A stretch of DNA of 7,110 bases. Source: an uncultured Fidelibacterota bacterium (GTDB taxonomy: Bacteria > Fidelibacterota > Fidelibacteria > Fidelibacterales > Fidelibacteraceae). The notes beneath the pieces were generated by a model. The model was not told where the DNA came from. It saw only the letters and a program-made list of their open reading frames with translations, and made no database searches. Positions within the stretch are counted from its first letter, which is position 1; each line of letters begins with the position of its first letter. Shown one piece after another: positions 5,745 through 7,110 of this stretch. Both the position numbers and the translations under genes were made by a program. The stretch lies in NCBI GenBank assembly GCA_937862595.1, contig CALMFL010000060.1:1-7110 (forward strand). The letters are read 5' to 3'.

Positions 5745-6170
5745 TCAGGCGCAATAAACCCTGACGGTTTGTTCGTCCGAATCGATATTGACTTCCATTT
5801 CCTCCAGGGCCTGGATCAATGCTTCGATATTCTCGGGTTTCAGGTTTGACATATCAAACTTCATGCCTTTTTCGCCCATGGCGCTGTTCATCTTGTCCCG
5901 TACGTCAACCGGCAGCATCGATGCGATGTTCACGCCTGCGCGGACCAACGCCAGCGGCACCTTGACGTGCACTTTTTCGTTTTTGGCACCGGCCTTGGGG
6001 TTGATATCGACATACAGATAATTAATGTTCCCCTTTTCCGGCTTCACCGGGGCGGGCGCAAGGGGCCTCTCGCTTTTTTTCTCCAGCGCGTCAAGCAGTT
6101 TCCCGCCTTCTTCGGCGCTGATTTTGCCTTCTGCGATCATGGCCAGCACTTTTAATTGTTCTTCATTCAT
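5745..6170 (-). CDS. SHOCT-like domain protein, last gene of the DUF2089 operon
   Basis: The 141-residue protein begins with a short helical hairpin (residues about 1-30: LKVLAMIAEGKISAEEGGKL). This is the SHOCT-like motif found at the N-terminus of YvlB/LiaX-type envelope-stress proteins. A Pro/Lys-rich linker (about 34-48) leads to a conserved-looking second part with VHVKVPLALVRAGV (67-80) and the acidic end VNIDSDEQTVRVY (127-139). There is no signal peptide or membrane segment, so it is probably cytoplasmic. TAGGAG overlaps the stop of the preceding membrane gene, eight bases before this ATG, which indicates co-transcription. By family and context it may respond to, or modulate, envelope stress together with the membrane protein next to it. 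That role is inferred, not shown. Confidence 0.8.
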   Translation of the reverse strand: MNEEQLKVLAMIAEGKISAEEGGKLLDALEKKSERPLAPAPVKPEKGNINYLYVDINPKAGAKNEKVHVKVPLALVRAGVNIASMLPVDVRDKMNSAMGEKGMKFDMSNLKPENIEALIQALEEMEVNIDSDEQTVRVYCA

Positions 6171-6181
6171 GGTATTATCTC

Positions 6182-6463
6182 CTAAAAATTGATTTTAACG
6201 ATCGTATCCTTTGAATCTATATCAACAGTCAACCCACTCATTGCCCAAAACAAGGAAGGAATGCTGAAGAATATTTTTGTATATGCCCGTGCCCTTTTCC
6301 CTTCTCCCGGTATCAGATTCCATATCAACAAGCCGGCCATCACGAAGATGACCGGAATGATCAGCAATAACAGAATAAGAAAGAGAAAAATGAAGATCAG
6401 TGCACCCGGCAAATACAGCCGGAAGGGTTTTTCCTTGTTCTTCTCCATGATCCTGATGCCCAT
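6182..6463 (-). CDS. Small membrane protein of the DUF2089 operon
   Basis: This 93-residue protein has a positively charged N-terminus and one long, very hydrophobic segment at about 18-51, rich in Ile, Leu and Phe. A shorter apolar stretch follows at about 64-79, after a basic loop (KRARAYTK), and then a polar tail. The pattern suits one or two membrane spans. I do not recognise the family. The start lies four bases after the stop of the DUF2089-type gene. GGAG, just before that stop, gives a seven-base spacing to the ATG. An alternative start at Met6 is possible. The tight spacing on both sides makes it part of the operon and a likely membrane partner of the SHOCT-like protein downstream. 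Confidence 0.8.
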   Translation of the reverse strand: MGIRIMEKNKEKPFRLYLPGALIFIFLFLILLLLIIPVIFVMAGLLIWNLIPGEGKRARAYTKIFFSIPSLFWAMSGLTVDIDSKDTIVKINF

Positions 6464-6467
6464 CTTC

Positions 6468-6851
6468 TTACTCCAATCCTTTCAAGACCTCTTCCAGCGT
6501 GATCTCTCCGTTCCCCAATTTATCCAGAAGGTCCAGTCGGTCCTCTTTCTCCTTTTCGGGCTCCTCAATGACGACGTCAATATTGACCATATCCAGCCGG
6601 CTCCCGATCTTGTTCAGACGGTTCTTGACCGTCGGATAACTGATCCCGAAGTATTTTTCCATCTGCTTGATCGACCCGTGCGTCTTCAGAAAGACCGCCG
6701 CGAACAACTGGTCATCGGCCGAAAGCCGCGCCAGCGGCGGAAGCGCAAATTCGCCCTCTATGGAAATACCGGCTTCGGGAACGTGAACCCGGGTTACCTT
6801 AAGGTCCCTGCCTTCCGTCATTTTTGTCAATGCCTGCCATTCGTGAACCAT
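6468..6851 (-). CDS. DUF2089-type HTH regulator with cysteine-free N-terminus
   Basis: The core of this 127-residue protein (about 38-85: LPPLARLS, then GSIKQMEKYFGISYPTVKNR) is the helix-turn-helix that defines DUF2089 proteins. Family members usually begin with a zinc ribbon of two CxxC pairs. Here the matching stretch (about 15-36, LKVTRVHVPEAGISIEGEF) keeps the frame of the ribbon, but the protein contains no cysteine at all, so zinc cannot be bound in the usual way. The C-terminus (about 105-127, LLDKLGNGEITLEEVLKGLE) is a SHOCT-like helical motif. AAGGAG six bases before the ATG supports the start. As first gene of the operon it probably regulates its own promoter, which contains a palindrome in its spacer. 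A DNA-binding role is likely; the signal is unknown. Confidence 0.88.
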   Translation of the reverse strand: MVHEWQALTKMTEGRDLKVTRVHVPEAGISIEGEFALPPLARLSADDQLFAAVFLKTHGSIKQMEKYFGISYPTVKNRLNKIGSRLDMVNIDVVIEEPEKEKEDRLDLLDKLGNGEITLEEVLKGLE

Positions 6852-6871
6852 ATCTGTCTCCTTTCAAACAA

Positions 6872-6900
6872 ATAATAATTATCATAATTAATAATGTCAA
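6872..6900 (-). promoter_or_regulatory. Near-consensus sigma70 promoter with palindromic operator
   Basis: On the minus strand TTGACA (6900-6895) is a perfect -35. After exactly 17 bases TATTAT (6877-6872) matches the -10 at five of six positions. A perfect 7-1-7 palindrome, TAATTAT-C-ATAATTA (plus strand 6876-6890), fills the spacer and overlaps the -10, a classic place for repression. The predicted start near 6865 gives a leader of about 14 bases. The 7-1-7 spacing recalls Fur-type boxes, but base agreement with Fur is only partial and the region is very AT-rich. Confidence 0.75.
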
Positions 6901-6984
6901 GTGATTTTATTAATTATTTTAATATTCGGCAATCTCTTTGTTGATTATATTTATTATTCCTCTTCGTGCATTAATAATGTCAAG
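6887..6984. repeat. Direct repeat of a 15-mer containing TTGACA
   Basis: ATTAATAATGTCAAG occurs at 6887-6901 and again at 6970-6984, 83 bases apart and identical. Read leftward each gives CTTGACATTATTAAT. The left copy supplies the -35 of the operon promoter. The right copy has no good -10 at 17 bases; AATAAT sits at a 19-base spacing, so it may be a weaker upstream promoter. Confidence 0.7.
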
Positions 6985-7013
6985 AAAAGAAAAACCCGGC
7001 GAAAAGCCGGGTT
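6985..7013 (-). terminator. Rho-independent terminator of the leftward gene at the right edge
   Basis: An 8-bp perfect stem pairs AACCCGGC (6993-7000) with GCCGGGTT (7006-7013) around a GAAAA loop. On the minus strand the stem runs into a T-rich tail (TTTCTTTT, 6992-6985), while the plus-strand side has no T-run. It lies about 70 bases after the stop at 7084 and just before the upstream TTGACA repeat, so it separates the edge gene from the DUF2089 operon. Confidence 0.75.
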
Positions 7014-7030
7014 ATGGTCTATGTCGTATG

Positions 7031-7088
7031 CATTTCACGTCTTACGTCTTACGTTTCACGTCTTACGATTCACGTCTCGCGTTTCACA
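7031..7088 (-). repeat. TRARACG heptamer array beginning at the edge gene's stop codon
   Basis: Read leftward from the stop at 7086, eight heptamers follow: TGAAACG, CGAGACG, TGAATCG, TAAGACG, TGAAACG, TAAGACG, TAAGACG and TGAAATG. Seven of the eight begin with TAA or TGA. The units are more diverged than those in the array at 5433-5481, but the period and the position at a stop codon are the same. Confidence 0.75.
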
Positions 7089-7110
7089 ACTTTTCCGCGA
7101 TCGCTTCCGC
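7084..7110 (-). CDS. C-terminal end of a leftward gene, cut by the window edge
   Basis: Only eight codons and a TGA are visible, giving the peptide AEAIAEKL. Its Ala/Glu/Lys make-up is typical of the final helix of a bacterial protein. A leftward terminator about 70 bases beyond the stop supports a gene ending here. The product cannot be identified from so little, and an accidental frame is possible. Confidence 0.45.
   Translation of the reverse strand, partial: AEAIAEKL

Noticed and set aside
6189..6875. 228-codon plus-strand frame opposite the DUF2089 operon
   Set aside because: It runs antisense across three genes and the regulator's promoter. The minus-strand genes have good Shine-Dalgarno sites, tight spacing and recognisable domains.
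7031..7088. CRISPR array
   Set aside because: The repeats are seven bases, contiguous and without spacers, and no cas gene is present. The same holds for the arrays at 5433-5481 and 1740-1845.

Overview
The window is bacterial and carries compact genes in short operons, with recognisable Shine-Dalgarno sites and sigma70-type promoters. A corrinoid protein next to a URO-D-type methyltransferase suggests anaerobic one-carbon or methyl-group metabolism. I cannot fix the phylum. The mix of M32 peptidase, DUF2089/SHOCT-like operon, ORF6N protein and many heptamer tandem arrays would fit an uncultured anaerobic lineage, but that is inference only.

Layout. (1) 7-441 (+): a small exported protein built of two copies of one ~42-residue unit. 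(2) 442-654: a structured spacer ending in a perfect CRP-type palindrome and a -10 box. (3) 655-1527 (+): an ORF6N DNA-binding protein with a C-terminal PLD-like half, visibly more AT-rich than its neighbours. (4) 1528-1949: a spacer with a three-branched foldable element and two heptamer arrays. (5) 1950-3486 (-): an M32 carboxypeptidase with all six family motifs, followed directly by an octamer array. (6) 3487-3720: the divergent intergenic region with a good promoter for the right-hand operon. (7) 3721-5435 (+): a two-gene operon, corrinoid protein then URO-D-family methyltransferase, probably working together in methyl transfer. (8) 5433-5744: a heptamer array, palindromic repeat elements and a leftward terminator. 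(9) 5745-6851 (-): a three-gene operon of DUF2089-type regulator, small membrane protein and SHOCT-like protein, driven by a near-consensus promoter. (10) 6970-7110: a leftward terminator, another heptamer array and the last eight codons of a leftward gene.

The most unusual signal is that three unrelated tandem arrays each begin exactly at the stop codon of a gene: TRACGGG heptamers at the URO-D gene, AAAAGGAG octamers at the M32 gene, and TRARACG heptamers at the partial gene at the right edge. The two heptamer arrays restate a TAA or TGA in most units. Because seven is not a multiple of three, they place stops in all three frames. The three arrays differ in sequence, so the shared position, not shared descent, is what needs explaining.

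The other good candidates are a DUF2089-like regulator whose zinc-ribbon region has lost every cysteine, and a regulator and effector in one operon that share a SHOCT-like helical motif.
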